A stretch of DNA of 64,000 nt from Papio anubis (taxonomy: Eukaryota; Chordata; Mammalia; Primates; Cercopithecidae). The stretch lies in NCBI RefSeq assembly GCF_008728515.1, contig NC_044988.1, forward strand, positions 29,532,998 to 29,596,997. The letters run 5' to 3'. Shown here one piece after another: positions 11,510-23,109 of this stretch (its first letter is position 1; each line of letters starts with the position of its first letter). The notes under the pieces are model-generated. The model was not told the origin of the DNA. It saw only the letters and a list, made by a program, of their open reading frames with translations, and ran no database searches. Both the position numbers and the translations under genes were made by a program.

Positions 11510-11798
11510 ACTGGTCATTATTCTTTTCCTTATTTTAACTCTTTGAAAATTAAGATTAATGGCAAAAGTCACATGTGCCCATTGTCACGTATTCAAACAT
11601 TTATAGAGACAAAAAAAGGATTCTTGTATCCCACTTTTTGATCCTATTCCTAGTATAACCACTGCTAAATTTATTGTATATCCTTCCAGACATTTTTTAT
11701 GCTTAGTGGATTTATTAGATCTTTACGCACATCCCCCCCCCACCATATACTTGCATGTTTTTTTTGACTAATGTCATAAACTTTGTTATACACCTCAG
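11510..11798 (-). mobile_element. Old L1/HAL1-like fragment
   Basis: Antisense LINE-like words ('ggcaaaagtcacatgtgccc', 'tataaccactgctaaattt', 'atatccttccagacatttt') in an order seen in many L1ME/HAL1 3' ends. A C-run of nine lies at about 11732. Confidence 0.45.
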
Positions 11799-11938
11799 TG
11801 TTTTATACATTAGAGGTTGGAAGAGGAGAGACAGGGAATCTGAACTCTCCAGATTTTTATATTTGGTTTTAAAGGACTTTTCCTCGTTTAAAGTGTCATT
11901 ATTAAAAATTATTAATTTTTTTAAAATTCTAGACACAA
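11799..11938 (+). repeat. Inverted duplication, left arm (140 bp)
   Basis: The 140 bases match the reverse complement of 13138-13277 with five mismatches and no gaps, about 96% by eye. The arm ends abruptly on both sides and shows no poly-A, terminal repeat or target-site duplication. I do not recognise it as part of a repeat family. Confidence 0.93.
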
Positions 11939-13137
11939 GCCTTTGTTTTTTGGCTGGTCGCAAAAAAACCAGAGTAACTTAGAGAAGTTGCCCATTGATG
12001 TTTTCATAGGGCTTTAAACACAAAGACCTGATTTGTTTGTGTAAATCATTGGGTGTGATCTTCCAGAGGGCAGGGGCTTGGGCACATTCAGAAACATGAT
12101 ATAATCTGATAATGATGATTTCCTTCCCACTACAGAGGAAGAAATGGAGACTCAAAAGGGACAGAAGTGAATTCTTCTAAATTTATGAAAATGAACACTT
12201 AGCTAAAATGTGTTCACTGGGTTATGACTGGAATTCTAGGGAATGGGATGGCAGGTGGGGTGCTATCAGTTTATAAAATTTTTTATAACCTTGTCTCTTA
12301 TTTCTGCTTCCCCCGCACCGCCATGAGAACCCAAGATAAATTTGGAGTGAGTGAGGGTAGAGAGCAAAGTGACTCCCTGGGCTGTGCCCTTCACACTGGC
12401 TTTAGAAAGCATGCTGCTGACTGCCCTGGGGTCTGACTCTATGGCGCTGCACTCGAGAGAGAACTGTAAGGTCTGCTGTAAGTGATGGGGGCTGTGGACT
12501 GATGCAGAATTGCACTTGTTGGGGGTTTTCACAGTACCCACCTTATTATACTAGAGAGGCAAGTTTCATTGCTTAAGGGGACAATTTATGGCAATAGGCT
12601 TATCTCCTTGTTTTAGCTCTTTATGTTTTTCTGCCTTTAATAAAATGTGAAATCACAAAGCAATTAAATAGTAGTGTAGTTTTCAGGCAGGAGGTGGAAA
12701 AAGGCTAACTAGGGGGAAAAGGCCAACATGATTGACAGAGGCTGGCTGGAGATTTAAGACATTGAGAATAACTCGTCCTTCAAAACTTTCTTCACTTTCT
12801 GGTGAGAATTATGGGACAAATCATATACCAGAAGGATGGATGATTAAAAATGTAGGAGTTATGATTTCTTTTTGACTTTGTAAGTCTCTAAATCCTCCAC
12901 CTTAACATAGAGTTCTCATTTCAAAATGGGAACCAGCCCTGCCAGAGACTAAAGTGAGCCAGAAACACTCTAAAGTCTTAAATAGTTAATAAGTGTGAGA
13001 TTGTTTATATTTTGTAAAATGTCTTAAGATACAATGAAATGAAGTAGAGAATCCCTGAGTGTTTTTTTGATTTCCTAAACTCTGATCCACAATTATAGAT
13101 GTTTTGGAATGTTCAAAAATATTGAATGTGATTTCAA
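11939..13137. other. Spacer between 140-bp inverted arms
   Basis: About 1.2 kb of unassigned sequence. A GC-richer block (12300-12540) has open frames on both strands, but no splice pair or recognisable domain. The rest is AT-rich and featureless. Confidence 0.4.
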
Positions 13138-13277
13138 TTGTGTCTAGAATTTTTAAAAAATTAATAATTTTTAATAATGACACTTTAAATGAGGAAAAGA
13201 CTTTTAAAACCAAATATAAAAATCTGGAGAGTTCAGATTCCCTGTCTCTCCTCTTCCAACCTCTAATATATAAAACA
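13138..13277 (-). repeat. Inverted duplication, right arm (140 bp)
   Basis: Reverse complement partner of 11799-11938. Differences are single substitutions, one of them CG versus CA. The outer flanks of the two arms do not match each other. Confidence 0.93.
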
Positions 13278-13459
13278 AATCCTTTCGGATTCAGCCATTC
13301 TGTATTGATAATGGCTTATTTATCTATTACAGTCAGAGGAATTAAACAATAAAGATATATAGATACTTTGACATCTTTTGTTACTATAGAAACAGTTTGA
13401 TTTTAAGAATTTTTATTCAGCAGAACGCAGATTCAAAAAGAATTTTTAGAAAAGTTGCC

Positions 13460-13531
13460 TTTTAATTTAAATTTATTGTTTTGTCCTAATAATCACATTG
13501 AAATAGCCAAAACAAATAGTTTAAATTAAAA
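13460..13531. repeat. AT-rich imperfect hairpin
   Basis: Arms 13460-13483 and 13508-13531 pair at 21 of 24 positions around a 24-nt loop. The loop is low in GC. Could be a degraded terminal-inverted-repeat element or chance. Confidence 0.5.
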
Positions 13532-13540
13532 TGCAATGAT

Positions 13541-13665
13541 GGCCTGGCATGGTGGCACATGACTGTAGTCCCAGCTACTCAGAAGGCTAAGGCCAGCAGA
13601 TTGCTTGAGCCCAGGAGTTCAAGACCAGCTGGGGCAACATAGTGAGACCCTGTCTCTATTTTTAA
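13541..13665 (+). mobile_element. Alu monomer (FLAM / AluJ left arm)
   Basis: Only the left monomer is present: it starts GGCCTGGCATGG and ends after 'gagaccctgtctctattttt'. 'agcccaggagttcaagacca' is AluJ-like. No right arm follows, as in free left Alu monomers. Confidence 0.8.
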
Positions 13666-13929
13666 AATGTGGTGATTGATACCTGTTGAGAGAAGGGTTA
13701 ACTGGAAGTTATTCACATGGCCCAGAAAGTGGCTAAAAGGACAGTGCCTTTTCTGGTGTGAATTTCTCTTGCTGTGAAAGCACTCTGAAGGGGAGACCTA
13801 ATGCCATTGCAGGAGCACCTCAGCTCCAAACTTGAGCATTGCAAATAGAACAAGAACCCGAGGAAAAGCTTGCAAAATGAGCCTGCTGTGATTTAGGGTG
13901 TGCTTTTGGACAGTTATTCATAAGAATTT

Positions 13930-14234
13930 TCTTTTTTCTTTTTCTTTTTTTTTTGTAAGACAGGGTCTCACTCTGTTGCCCAGGCTAGAGAGCAGTGGCA
14001 TGATCATAGCTTACTGAAGCCTCAAATTCCTGGGCTCAAGTGATCCTCCCACCTCAGTCTCCTGAGTAGCTGGGACTACAGGAATGCACCACCACATCTG
14101 GCTAATTTATTTTTTGTAGAGGTGAAGTCTTGCTTTGTTGCCTGGGTTGGTCTCAAACTCCTGGTCTCAGGTGATCCTCCTGCATGGGCCTCCCAAAGTA
14201 CTGGGATTATAGGCATGAGCCACTGCACCCAGGC
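13930..14234 (-). mobile_element. AluJ
   Basis: Antisense dimer with a T-rich tail at 13930-13955. J-type diagnostics include 'gaagcctcaaattcctgggc' and 'gggctcaagtgatcctccc'. The head ends near 14234. Confidence 0.9.
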
Positions 14235-14311
14235 TCATGAGAAGATTTATGATGATAGATAGAAGAATTGTTAATTTCCACAGCTTAACAAAGGACAACA
14301 AATAACTTTCA

Positions 14312-14670
14312 CAGTTTGAGCATCCCCTATTCCAAATGCTTGGGACTAGAAGTATTATGGACTTTGGACTTTTTTGAATTTGGGAATATTTGCATATACA
14401 TAATGAAATTTCTTGGGGATGGGACACAAGTCTAAATACAGAGTTCGTTTATGTTTCATATACACCTTAGATACAAAGCCTGAAGGTAACTTTATACAAT
14501 ATTTTTAATAATTTTGTGCATGAAATAAAGTTTTGACCGCATTTTGACTGTAACCTGTCACATGAGGCGAGGTGTGACATTTCCACTTTTGGTGTCATGT
14601 TAGCATTCAAAAAGTGTTGGATTTTGGAGCATTTCTATTTCAGATTTTTGCATTAAGGACGTTCAACTTG
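14312..14670. mobile_element. Tigger-type DNA transposon (nonautonomous)
   Basis: The left end CAGTTTGAGCATCCCC and the right end '.gacgttcaacttg' read as diverged terminal inverted repeats, next to TA at 14671-14672. The interior ('ggattttggagcatttc') matches the TcMar-Tigger small elements that begin CAGTTGAGCATCCC. The exact family (MER46 or another Tigger derivative) is not certain. Confidence 0.65.
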
Positions 14671-15114
14671 TATACCAAGTTAGTAAATATTTTTTTAGTT
14701 CCTACCCACATCCCTGTGTATGGGCTCTAGAAGCAGCCATGGTTTAGTTTCCTCACCTGTAAGGGAGGGTGTGGAACTTCTTTTAATGTACATCACTGTA
14801 GGTTAAGTTCAGATAGAGAAAAGACTAAAGGCTACCAAGTCTGGCTGTCCTCTGAGCCCCTATGCTAAGCTAAACTAGGCTTTTGTTTCTGGCAGTGGAT
14901 CATTTTGCTGTCACGGAGCCAGTGATTATTTACCATCCCTGGTTTTGAGTAGGTTTCCTTTTCCCCTGGCAATAGCTCTTTATTTAGAATGTTCCACGGA
15001 GAGGCAACGGGTTTCAGAAGATGCCCGTTTACAGTGGTACTACTGTCTCGTTACGCCATCATTACTTTACCAATTCCCCTTGGTATTTTGGTCTTACCTA
15101 TGCATTATTTTTTT
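14671..15114. other. Unassigned sequence
   Basis: Positions 14990-15060 keep five or six CpGs in about 70 bp, more than the surrounding DNA. No exon or repeat is recognised. Confidence 0.35.
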
Positions 15115-16059
15115 AACTTTTATTTATTATTAATGAGATGAAATTTACGTAATATAACAATAGGCAGTTTAATCATTGACAATTCAGACATACTTAGTAC
15201 ATTCGTAATATTGTATAGCTGCCATCTCTCTCTAGTTCCAAAACATTTTTTTCACTACAAAAGAAAACCCTCTAATCAGTAATCAGTGACACACTGTTCT
15301 CTCCTCTCTCTCATCCCTGATAATCATTCATCTGCTTTCAGTCTCTATGAATTTACAATTCTAGATACCACATGTAAAATAAATGTAAAATAAATGTTCT
15401 CGTTTATTATAAATGTGACCTTTTGTGTCTGGCCTCTTTCACTTAGTAAATTCATCCATGTTGTAATGTCTCAGCCATTTTATGGCTGAATAGTCCATGG
15501 TATGGATATATCATAGTTTGTTTATCAATTCATCTGTTGATAGACTTTTGATTTTTTTCCCCACCTTTTGATTCTTATGAATAAGGCTACTGTGAACGTG
15601 GGTGTACAAGTACTTGAGTCCCTGTTTTCAGTTACTTCAGGTTCATACTTAGAGGTGTAATTGCTGGGTCATATGGGAATTCTATGTAACCTTTTTGCAA
15701 AACTGTTTTCCATAGGGCCAAACCATTTCTAGTCCCACCAATAATGTACAAGGTTCCAATTTTTCCACATCTTTGCAAACACTTATTTTCCTTTTTAAAA
15801 AAATTACAGTCATCCTTGTGGACATAAAGTAGTATTTTATCATGGTTTTGATTTATATTTTCCTAATGATTAATGGTATTTATCTTTCCATGTGCACATT
15901 GGCCATTTGCATATCTTCTTTGGAGACATGTCTGTTCAAGTCCTTTGCCCATTTAAAAATTGTTATTTGTTGTTGACTTGTAAGAGTGCTTTATATATTC
16001 TGGATACTAGACCCTTAATAGATACATGATTTGCACACAACTTTTCTCATTTTTAAGGT

Positions 16060-16375
16060 TTTTTTTTTTTTTTTTAATTTTTTGATTTTTATTTTTGAAA
16101 CAGAGTCTTGCTCTGTTGCCCAGGCTGGAGTACAGTGGCAAGATCTTGGCTCACTGCAACCTCTGCCTCCTGAGTTCAAGTGATTTTCCTACCTCAGCCT
16201 CCCGGATTGCTGGGATTACAGGCATGCATCACCACGCCCGGCTAATTTTTTTGTATTTTTAGTAGAGACAGAGTTTCACCATGTTGGCCAGGCGATCTCA
16301 AACCCCTGACTTTGGGTGATCCACCCACCTCAGCCTCCCAAAGTACTGGGATTACGTGAGCCACCGCACCTGGCC
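16060..16375 (-). mobile_element. Alu (S-type)
   Basis: Antisense Alu within the L1. T tail from about 16060; head ends CACCTGGCC near 16375. A few bases are lost near the head ('ggattacgtgagccaccg'). Confidence 0.93.
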
Positions 16376-17009
16376 TCCGTATGTTTTCTTCTAAGAAGTT
16401 ATGGTTTTATTTTTTATACTTAGGTTGTTAATTCATTTTGAGTTAATTTTCTATATGGTATTTTCTATATGGTAGGGGCCCAACTTTGTTCTTTTGTATG
16501 TAGATATCCAGTTTTCCCAGCACCATTTGCTGAAGAGACTATATTTCCCCATTTGAATGGTCTTTGTACCCTTGTTAAAAATCTGTTGGCCATATATGTG
16601 AGATTTTATTTCTGGACTCTTTATTAGTCCATACGTCTATCCCTATACTAGTACCACACCGTTTTTGATTACTGTAGCTTTGTGGTAAGTTTTGAAATTG
16701 AGAAGTGAGGGTTCTTCACTTTTTTCTTCTTGTTTTTTTTAGTGTTGTTTGGCTATTTGGATCCCTTTCAGCTTCATATGAATTTAAGGATCTCTTTTTT
16801 CATTTCTGCAAAAGGCTGTTGGATTTTTGATAAGCAGTACATTGAATCTGCAGATGATTTGGAGTAATACTGTCATCTTAACAATATTAAGACTTCGAAT
16901 CCGTGAATGTAGGATGTATTTCCATTTATTTCGATCTTATTCTTCAGCAGTGTCTTGTAATTTCCAGTGTGTAAGTCTTTTGCCTCCTGTGTTAAATTTG
17001 TTCCTAGGT

Positions 17010-17314
17010 TGCTTGTTTGTTTGTTTGTTTTTGGAGACAGAGCCTCATTCTGTTGCCCAGGCTGGAGTGCAGTGGCGCAACCTTGGCTCACTGCAACCTC
17101 CACCTCCCGGGTTCAAGCGATTATCGTGCCTCAGCCTCCTGAGTAGCTGAGATTACAGGGTCACACCACCACACCCGGCTAATTTTTTGTATTTTTAGTA
17201 GAGACAGTCTCGCCATGTTGGCCAGACTGGTCTCAGACTCCTGACCTCAGGTGATCTGCCCGCCTTGGTCTCCCAAAGTGCAAGGATTACGGGTGTGAGC
17301 CACCATGCCTGGCC
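17010..17314 (-). mobile_element. Alu (S-type)
   Basis: Antisense Alu with a (TTTG)n tail at about 17010-17030. The flanks 'cctaggtt' before and 'ccttaggta' after are remnants of one L1 site and act as the insertion duplication. Confidence 0.93.
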
Positions 17315-17397
17315 ATCCTTAGGTATTTTATTCTTTATATGCAATTATAAATATAATTGTTTTCCTAATTTCCTTTATGAATGATTTGTTTTTATTC

Positions 17398-17681
17398 GTT
17401 TTTTTTGGTGGGGGACGGAGTTTCACTCTTGTCACCTAGGCTGGAGTGCAATGGCGTGATCTTGGCTCCGCCTCCTGGGTTCAAGCGATTCTCCTGCCTC
17501 AGCCTCCCGAGTAGCTGGGATTACATGCGTGTGCCACCATGCCTGACTAATTTTGTGTTATTAGTAGAGACGGGGTTTTTCCATGTTGGTCAGGCTGGTC
17601 TCAAACTCCTGACCTCAGGTGATCCACCCATTTCGGCCTCCCAGAGTGCTGGGATTATAGTTGTGAGCCACCATGCCCGGC
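17398..17681 (-). mobile_element. Alu (S-type)
   Basis: Antisense Alu, slightly short near 'ggctccgcctcctgggttc'. Head ends CCATGCCCGGC near 17681. Confidence 0.93.
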
Positions 17682-17985
17682 AAGAAATAATATTTTTGTT
17701 TTTTAAAAAATGTTCTCTAGTGGTTATTTTAAAATTCAAGGTAAGAACCCCACTATTCCTCCAAATGTTCCTTAGAGTGGTCCCTGTTAAGTTTGATATA
17801 CATCCTTCTACATACTTTCCATGCATTTATATACAAACATACTTTCTTACTATGAATAAAATCATATAATTTGTCTTACATTTTAACTTATTATTTTACA
17901 TGATTATAGATTGTGTCTTTCTCTGTGAGTGTACTTATTTCTCTTAAGTGCTGCAGAGTAACCCATCATACTGATGTGCAACCTA
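17682..17985. other. Short LINE-like AT-rich stretch
   Basis: Words such as 'acatccttctacatacttt' and 'tatgaataaaatcatataat' resemble old antisense LINE 3' UTR. The assignment is weak. Confidence 0.3.
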
Positions 17986-18260
17986 GCTGACCCTTGAACA
18001 ACATGGGTCCACTTAAGGGTCCACTTATATGCAGGTCCACTTAAATGCAGGTCCACATGTAGGTCTACTTTTATGCAGATATTTTCAACCCAACATGGAT
18101 TGAAAATAAAGCATTTGAGGGATGCGCAACTTGCATAAAGAGAGAATTGATTTTTCATATATGCAGGTTCTTCAGGGCTGGCTATAGAACTTCAGTATGT
18201 GAGGATTTGGGTATTTGCAGGCAGTCATGGAACCAGTCCTCGTATATCAAGGGATGACTG
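17986..18260. mobile_element. Tigger/MER2-type DNA transposon (nonautonomous)
   Basis: Starts with a 'tgacccttgaacaacatggg' end and closes 'tatatcaagggatgactg' before TA at 18261. The internal 'gggtccactta' is repeated several times with slight variation, and 'tcatggaaccagtcctcg' near the right end is typical of this TcMar-Tigger group. TA lies on both sides (17984-17985 and 18261-18262), the usual target duplication. Confidence 0.75.
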
Positions 18261-18424
18261 TACTTTGCTTAAGGCTTTATTTTAATGATCATTTAGTGTG
18301 TTTTTGGTGTTTTATAATATAAATAATGCAACAGTTAACAATTTTGTACCCAAATGAGCATATACCCGTGTACGTCTTTAAGGTAATAAGAATTGCTGAG
18401 GAAAAAAAATGCACATAATTACCT

Positions 18425-19128
18425 TAAAATTTTTTTTAAAGTTTTGTGTTATACATAACATATAATTTGCCATCTTAACTGTTTTTTTAATTGTACAACT
18501 CAGTAATGTTATTTACATTCACATTATTGTGCAACCAGTCTCTAAAACTTTTTTTCATCTTTCTTTTTTTTTTTTTTTTGAGACGGAGTCTGGCTCTGTC
18601 GCCCAGGCTGGAGTGCAGTGGCGCGATCTCGGCTCACTGCAAGCTCCGCCTCCTGGGTTCCCGCCGTTCTCCTGGCTCAGCCTCCCGAGTAGCTGGGACT
18701 AGAGGCGCCCACAACCGCGCCCGGCTAATTTTTTGTATTTTTAGTAGAGACGGGATTTCACCGTGGTCTCGATCTCCTGACCTTGTGATCCGCCCGCCTC
18801 GGCCTCCCAAAGTGCTGGGATTACAGGCGTGAGTCACCACGCCCGGCCTTTTTTTCATCTTTCAAAACAAAGCGCTATATCTATTATACAACAACTCCCC
18901 ACTCCCCTCTTCCCCTGGCGGCCATTCTACTTTCTGTCTCTGTAATTTTGACCATTCTGGGTACCTCATAAGTGGAATCACACAATGTCTTTTTGTGACT
19001 GGCTTATTTTACCTAGTGTAATGTCCTCAAGGCTCATATATGTTGTAACGTGTCTGAATTTCATTCCTTTCTAAGGCTGAATAATATTCCATTGTTGCAT
19101 GTTGTACTTTTTAATGGACAGGAAAATA
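18425..19128 (-). mobile_element. L1ME-type 3' UTR, antisense, split by AluYd
   Basis: 'taacatataatttgccatct' before, and 'aacaactccccactcccctc', 'tctactttctgtctctgt' and 'aggctgaataatattccatt' after the Alu, are the standard antisense L1M 3'-UTR series. The split point is marked by the Alu target-site duplication. Confidence 0.8.
18564..18848 (-). mobile_element. AluY with the AluYd-type 12-bp deletion
   Basis: Antisense AluY with a pure T tail and few CpG losses. A perfect 15-bp target-site duplication, TTTTTTTCATCTTTC, lies at 18549-18563 and 18849-18863. Compared with AluY it lacks 12 bases in the left arm (consensus positions about 85-96, the 'atcctggctaac' region), which defines the AluYd lineage. 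'tgcaagctccgcctcc' supports AluY. It is probably one of the youngest insertions in the window. Confidence 0.85.
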
Positions 19129-19894
19129 TATTTTTTCCTTTTTTTTTTTTAAGTGCCTGTTTATATCATTGTAGATGCTATTCACTGTTATCTAAGAGCA
19201 TCACATTGAGTAATTAAATACTTGGAAAGAAAGAAGAAAAAGAAGAGTATGTCTGACTCTTTTCATTCCCATACAATGTGGTAACATACGTAATAACCTA
19301 AATAGAATATAAATAAATAAAAAGAAGTCCTTTTAGGTATGTGTATGGGCTATATAAACAGGTATTTGTAAATGCATTGTGGATCCAACTTCATATTATT
19401 AGGTGAGGAAACAACTAGTAGCACATATATGTTTCTTGGGCTTGTACTCTTGCCCTCTGTTCACCTCATCTGACTCCCAACATATCTTTCATTATCCCTC
19501 TACCTATTGCTGGCAGTCATTTTTAAGTAGCTTTGGATTTTATGCCAAAAGATCTTCTGCTTGTTGACAGATTCTGTGAACACCCGGTGTTCTCTTCTTT
19601 TGCACTATCCAAGAAAGATGAGTTTGGGAATTTACTAACACATTCTAAAGTTAAATACTTTTTGTTATGGGATAACTGAAAAGTTTAGCTACACTCCAAA
19701 AGGCAGCCCATCTTCATTTTTCAGGGGGGTCACTATGATGTTCTGTCTTTCTGAGTCTCGTGTCTTGTACCTTTCTGTGCTCTTTCGCAATTAACTAAAG
19801 CAGAGGGAGATACTTTTGTAAAATGCCCAAAGAAAAGAAAGCCAGATGGAAGTGAGGAGTAAGAGTAACCACAGGTGCTTTCCTCTTCCATCAG
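19129..19894. other. Unassigned sequence
   Basis: No repeat family or gene is recognised. T-rich near 19130-19150 and otherwise mixed composition. A very short frame near 19824 encodes a basic ten-residue peptide, too short to support a call. Confidence 0.35.
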
Positions 19895-21060
19895 TCTTTA
19901 AAAACTTTTTATTTTGAAGTAACGTTAGATTTAGAGAAATGTTGCAAAGGTAGTACGGAGCTCATGTACACTTCACTCAGTTTCTCCTAATGTTAACATC
20001 TTACATAACCATATTGTGTAAGATATTAATTATATCGTTAATATAATTATCAAAATTGGGAATTTAAATTGGTCTAATACTTCCAGCTAAACAACAGACC
20101 TTACTAGCTTTCTATCCAGTTTTCCACTATCCTTTTTTTCTGTTCCATGAGCCAATCCAAGATCCACATTGTATTGAGTTGTTCTGACTCCTTAAACTAT
20201 CAGTTTGTGATAGTTCCTTGTCATTCCTTGTCAGTTGTTTCTGGTCAGTTATCTTGTGGAATGACTCTAGATTTGGGGCTGTCTGATGTTTTCTAATGTT
20301 TACTTTTAGGTTATGCTTTTTTTTTTTTTTTTGAAAGAATACCACAAAAGCAATGATGTATCTTTTTTATTATCTCATAACAGAGGTTACTTAATGTCAG
20401 TTTCCCTTATTGCTAGTGCCATTAGTGTGGACTCATCATGGACAGTTACTTCATTCTGTGGGTTATATCCCAATATTATCATCATTATTTTGTTGTTTAA
20501 ATTATTCTAGCTTTGGCCACTGGGAGCTCCTTCAAGCTGACTCTGATGTCCTTTTGATGTGCTTCCATCTTTTTTCAAGTACTTTCTCACTTTATGGCAT
20601 CCTCTGATGCTCCAGGCTAATCTTGTATTTTCCTTGCCCTACTTTTGGAATCAATCACTTCTCTAAGGAGCCTGGGTCCTTTTATTGGACAATGGTGTTT
20701 AGAAACCAGTATCTGGGTACCAGACAGGCACATTGCAACTGGGGTGGCATTGCTTTTGTCTTCCATGAGTTTTATGGTAAGCTCTTTCCTGTGAACATGG
20801 TTGTACCAGGTCTGAAACTCATTTTTGACACTTCTAGGTAGTCAGTCACTTTGATGTAAAGTCATTTGGATCACTTAATGTTGAGTTGTTAAAATCAATG
20901 CACATACCCTATAGAAAAATGGGTACTTTGATTATCAATGGAATAGATTAACTTTTTGTGGAAAAATGCTTTTACATTGACAGGCTAGCATTAGCATCCA
21001 GATGTTTTTGACATACCTTCAATAACTTCCTGGGTTTTTTACTCTCATTTTTAGCCCATT
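19895..21060 (-). mobile_element. L1ME/L1MD-type 3' region, antisense
   Basis: 'taatgttaacatcttacata' near 19989, 'ttccatgagccaatccaag' near 20144, 'gacagttacttcattctg' and a block ending near 'attttgacacttctaggtag' follow the order of an old antisense L1 3' UTR. A poly-T run lies at 20316-20331. Confidence 0.7.
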
Positions 21061-21084
21061 ACATTTTTTAAAAAATTTGTGTAT

Positions 21085-21377
21085 ATATATATTTTTGAGA
21101 TGAAGTCTTGCTCTGTCACCAGGCTGGAGTCCAGTGGTGTGGTCTTGGCTCACTGCAACCTCCCCCTCCTGGGTTCAAGCAATTCTTCTGCCTCAGTCTC
21201 CCAAGTAGCTGGGACTACAGGTGGGCACCACCATGCCCTGCTAATTTTTGTATTGTTAGTAGAGACGGGATTTCACCATGTTGGCCAGGATGGTCTCAAT
21301 CTCTTGACCTCGTGATCAGCCCGCCTTGGCCTCCCAAAGTGCTGGGATTACCCAGGTGTGAGCTACCGCGCCTGGCC
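21085..21377 (-). mobile_element. Alu (S-type)
   Basis: Antisense Alu with a TA-rich tail rather than pure T. 'ttgacctcgtgatcagcccg' suggests an AluSc/Sp-like copy. Head ends CGCGCCTGGCC near 21377. Confidence 0.92.
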
Positions 21378-22485
21378 CCTATTCCATATTTTAATGAGAA
21401 TATCTTTTGGTTAGTTATACAGGTAAATACCTGATTTACAATGTCTAAGTACAGATTCATCATCCTATAATAAAGTAACTCTTTTTGCATAAACTTTTGA
21501 TAAGTTATTTTTGTCCTTATAATTTGATGTGTGAAGTCTTTACAGTCAGAGGACATTGACAAAATATTTAAGATTGAAAGCCTGTTCTCCTTGATGATTC
21601 AGTGATTCAGTAGAACTTCTTTTGACTGCTGTTTTTAGTTCTTGCAAGATAGATCTTGTTTAGATGAGATTCCAGCATGACTCCTTTATAATTTTTCATA
21701 TTTCTGCTATTACGTCTCAACTCTTGAACAGTTATTTCTGTGAATACCAAACATGCAGTCAAGGGACATTCTACATGTGGCTGATGGGGTTATCATAGTT
21801 ACAAAACATATTTATCCACAGTGATAATTATCTTCTTAAGCATTTTGTTCTATCTCAGAACTCATCTGTGGGCCTTACCACCTGTTTCTTATATATGGGT
21901 AAAGAGTCTCTTATTCTCTTTCAGAATATAGATCTAAGAGTAGATTTATATCAGGATTTAAAAGATGAATCTTTTTCAAGGATGTTTTTCCTCTGGACCA
22001 TGGCATTTTGTAAGAAATTTCCCTATTCATCCCATCCCTGGTGCACATTAATTTGGAGGTGATGTTAAATGTGTCAGTGTGGCACAAATCTCAACTGGCA
22101 AATACAGCCTAGTATTGAATTGTGTGCAGTTCAGAAACATGGCTGGCTGACTCTGACCCTGAATGTGTAAATTATCTTTGCAGCAATAAGAGAACTTGAA
22201 GTAGCTTTGATACTCAGCCAGAAGAATTTACTAAGAGCAGTTTGTGTGTCTTCCACCTAATGTAAAGGTGAATAATGTAAGTCATATTCTTGGTGCCTTT
22301 AGACCTAGTTATGTAGAGAGACGTCACATTGACATTGAGTAATTCTTACTCTTAACAGTACCTTAACTCTAAAATCATCATTTTCTTTACCTTTCCCTAC
22401 TTCTAGAACAGCAAAATAGTTTACTTCGATTCTATTATTAATTAATAAGTGTACTGGTTTGAATTTTTCTCTTCTAAAAAATGTA
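21378..22485. other. Unassigned sequence
   Basis: No repeat or gene is recognised. Contains a tandem 'tgattcagtgattcagt' near 21595. No splice-bounded frame of note. Confidence 0.35.
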
Positions 22486-22779
22486 GGCCAGGCATGGTGG
22501 CTCACACCTGTAATCCCAGGACTTTGGGAGGTCGAGGTGGGTGGATCACCTGAGGTCAGGAGTCTGAGACCAGTCTGACCAATGTGGCGAAACCCTGGCT
22601 CTACTAAAAATACAAAAATTAGCTGGGCGTGTTGGTATGCACCTGTAGTCCCAGCTACTCTGGAGGCTAAGGCATGAGAATCACTTGAACCTGGGAGGCA
22701 GAGGTTGTAGTAAGCCAAGATCACACCACTGCATTCCAGCCTGGGTGACAGAACAAGTCTGTCTCAAAAAAAAAAAAAA
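22486..22779 (+). mobile_element. Alu (S-type)
   Basis: Sense Alu with an A tail at 22766-22779. It lies 1.1 kb from an antisense Alu (21085-21377), so the two can pair as inverted Alus. Confidence 0.94.
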
Positions 22780-23109
22780 GGTAAAATTATTTTGGCCTTA
22801 CCATGCTTGGTTTCTTTGTCTTTGTTTTTTCATTAACTTTATGTTTGAGGAGGAGAATGGAGTGTCAGTGATTTCAGCAAAAAGGTTTCCCATCCTGTGG
22901 AATTTTGACTTTGGGGTACCAGTTCATAAATAAATTAGTGTCTAAGATTAATGTTACAGCTGATATTCAAAGTACCAAATATGTTATTGTTCTGATTATT
23001 ATGGTCCTTAAATTTGTATTTTTCCTGGAGACATATGTGGTAAACAATAATGATGACTCTAATAATGACCATTTATTGAACGAGCACTGTGTAGCAGACG
23101 TTGTACTGG

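Larger units (their letters stand above)
15115..17397 (-). mobile_element. L1M 3' portion (ORF2 end plus 3' UTR), antisense
   Basis: Antisense L1 words run from the 3' UTR ('cattcatctgctttcagtc' near 15327, 'aattgctgggtcatatggg' near 15659) into the ORF2 C-terminal region ('tatccagttttcccagcacc' near 16506, 'tgattactgtagctttgtgg' near 16666) and on to 'aggtattttattctttata' (about 17321). Two Alus interrupt it and a third ends it. Reading frames are broken. It is an older L1M, not an active L1PA. Confidence 0.85.

Noticed and set aside
13460..13531. AT hairpin as a microRNA precursor
   Set aside because: Arms are almost pure A/T, with three mismatches clustered mid-stem, and give no reason beyond base composition.
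17381..17869. 162-codon frame
   Set aside because: Most of it is antisense Alu translation (17398-17681) extended into LINE-like sequence.
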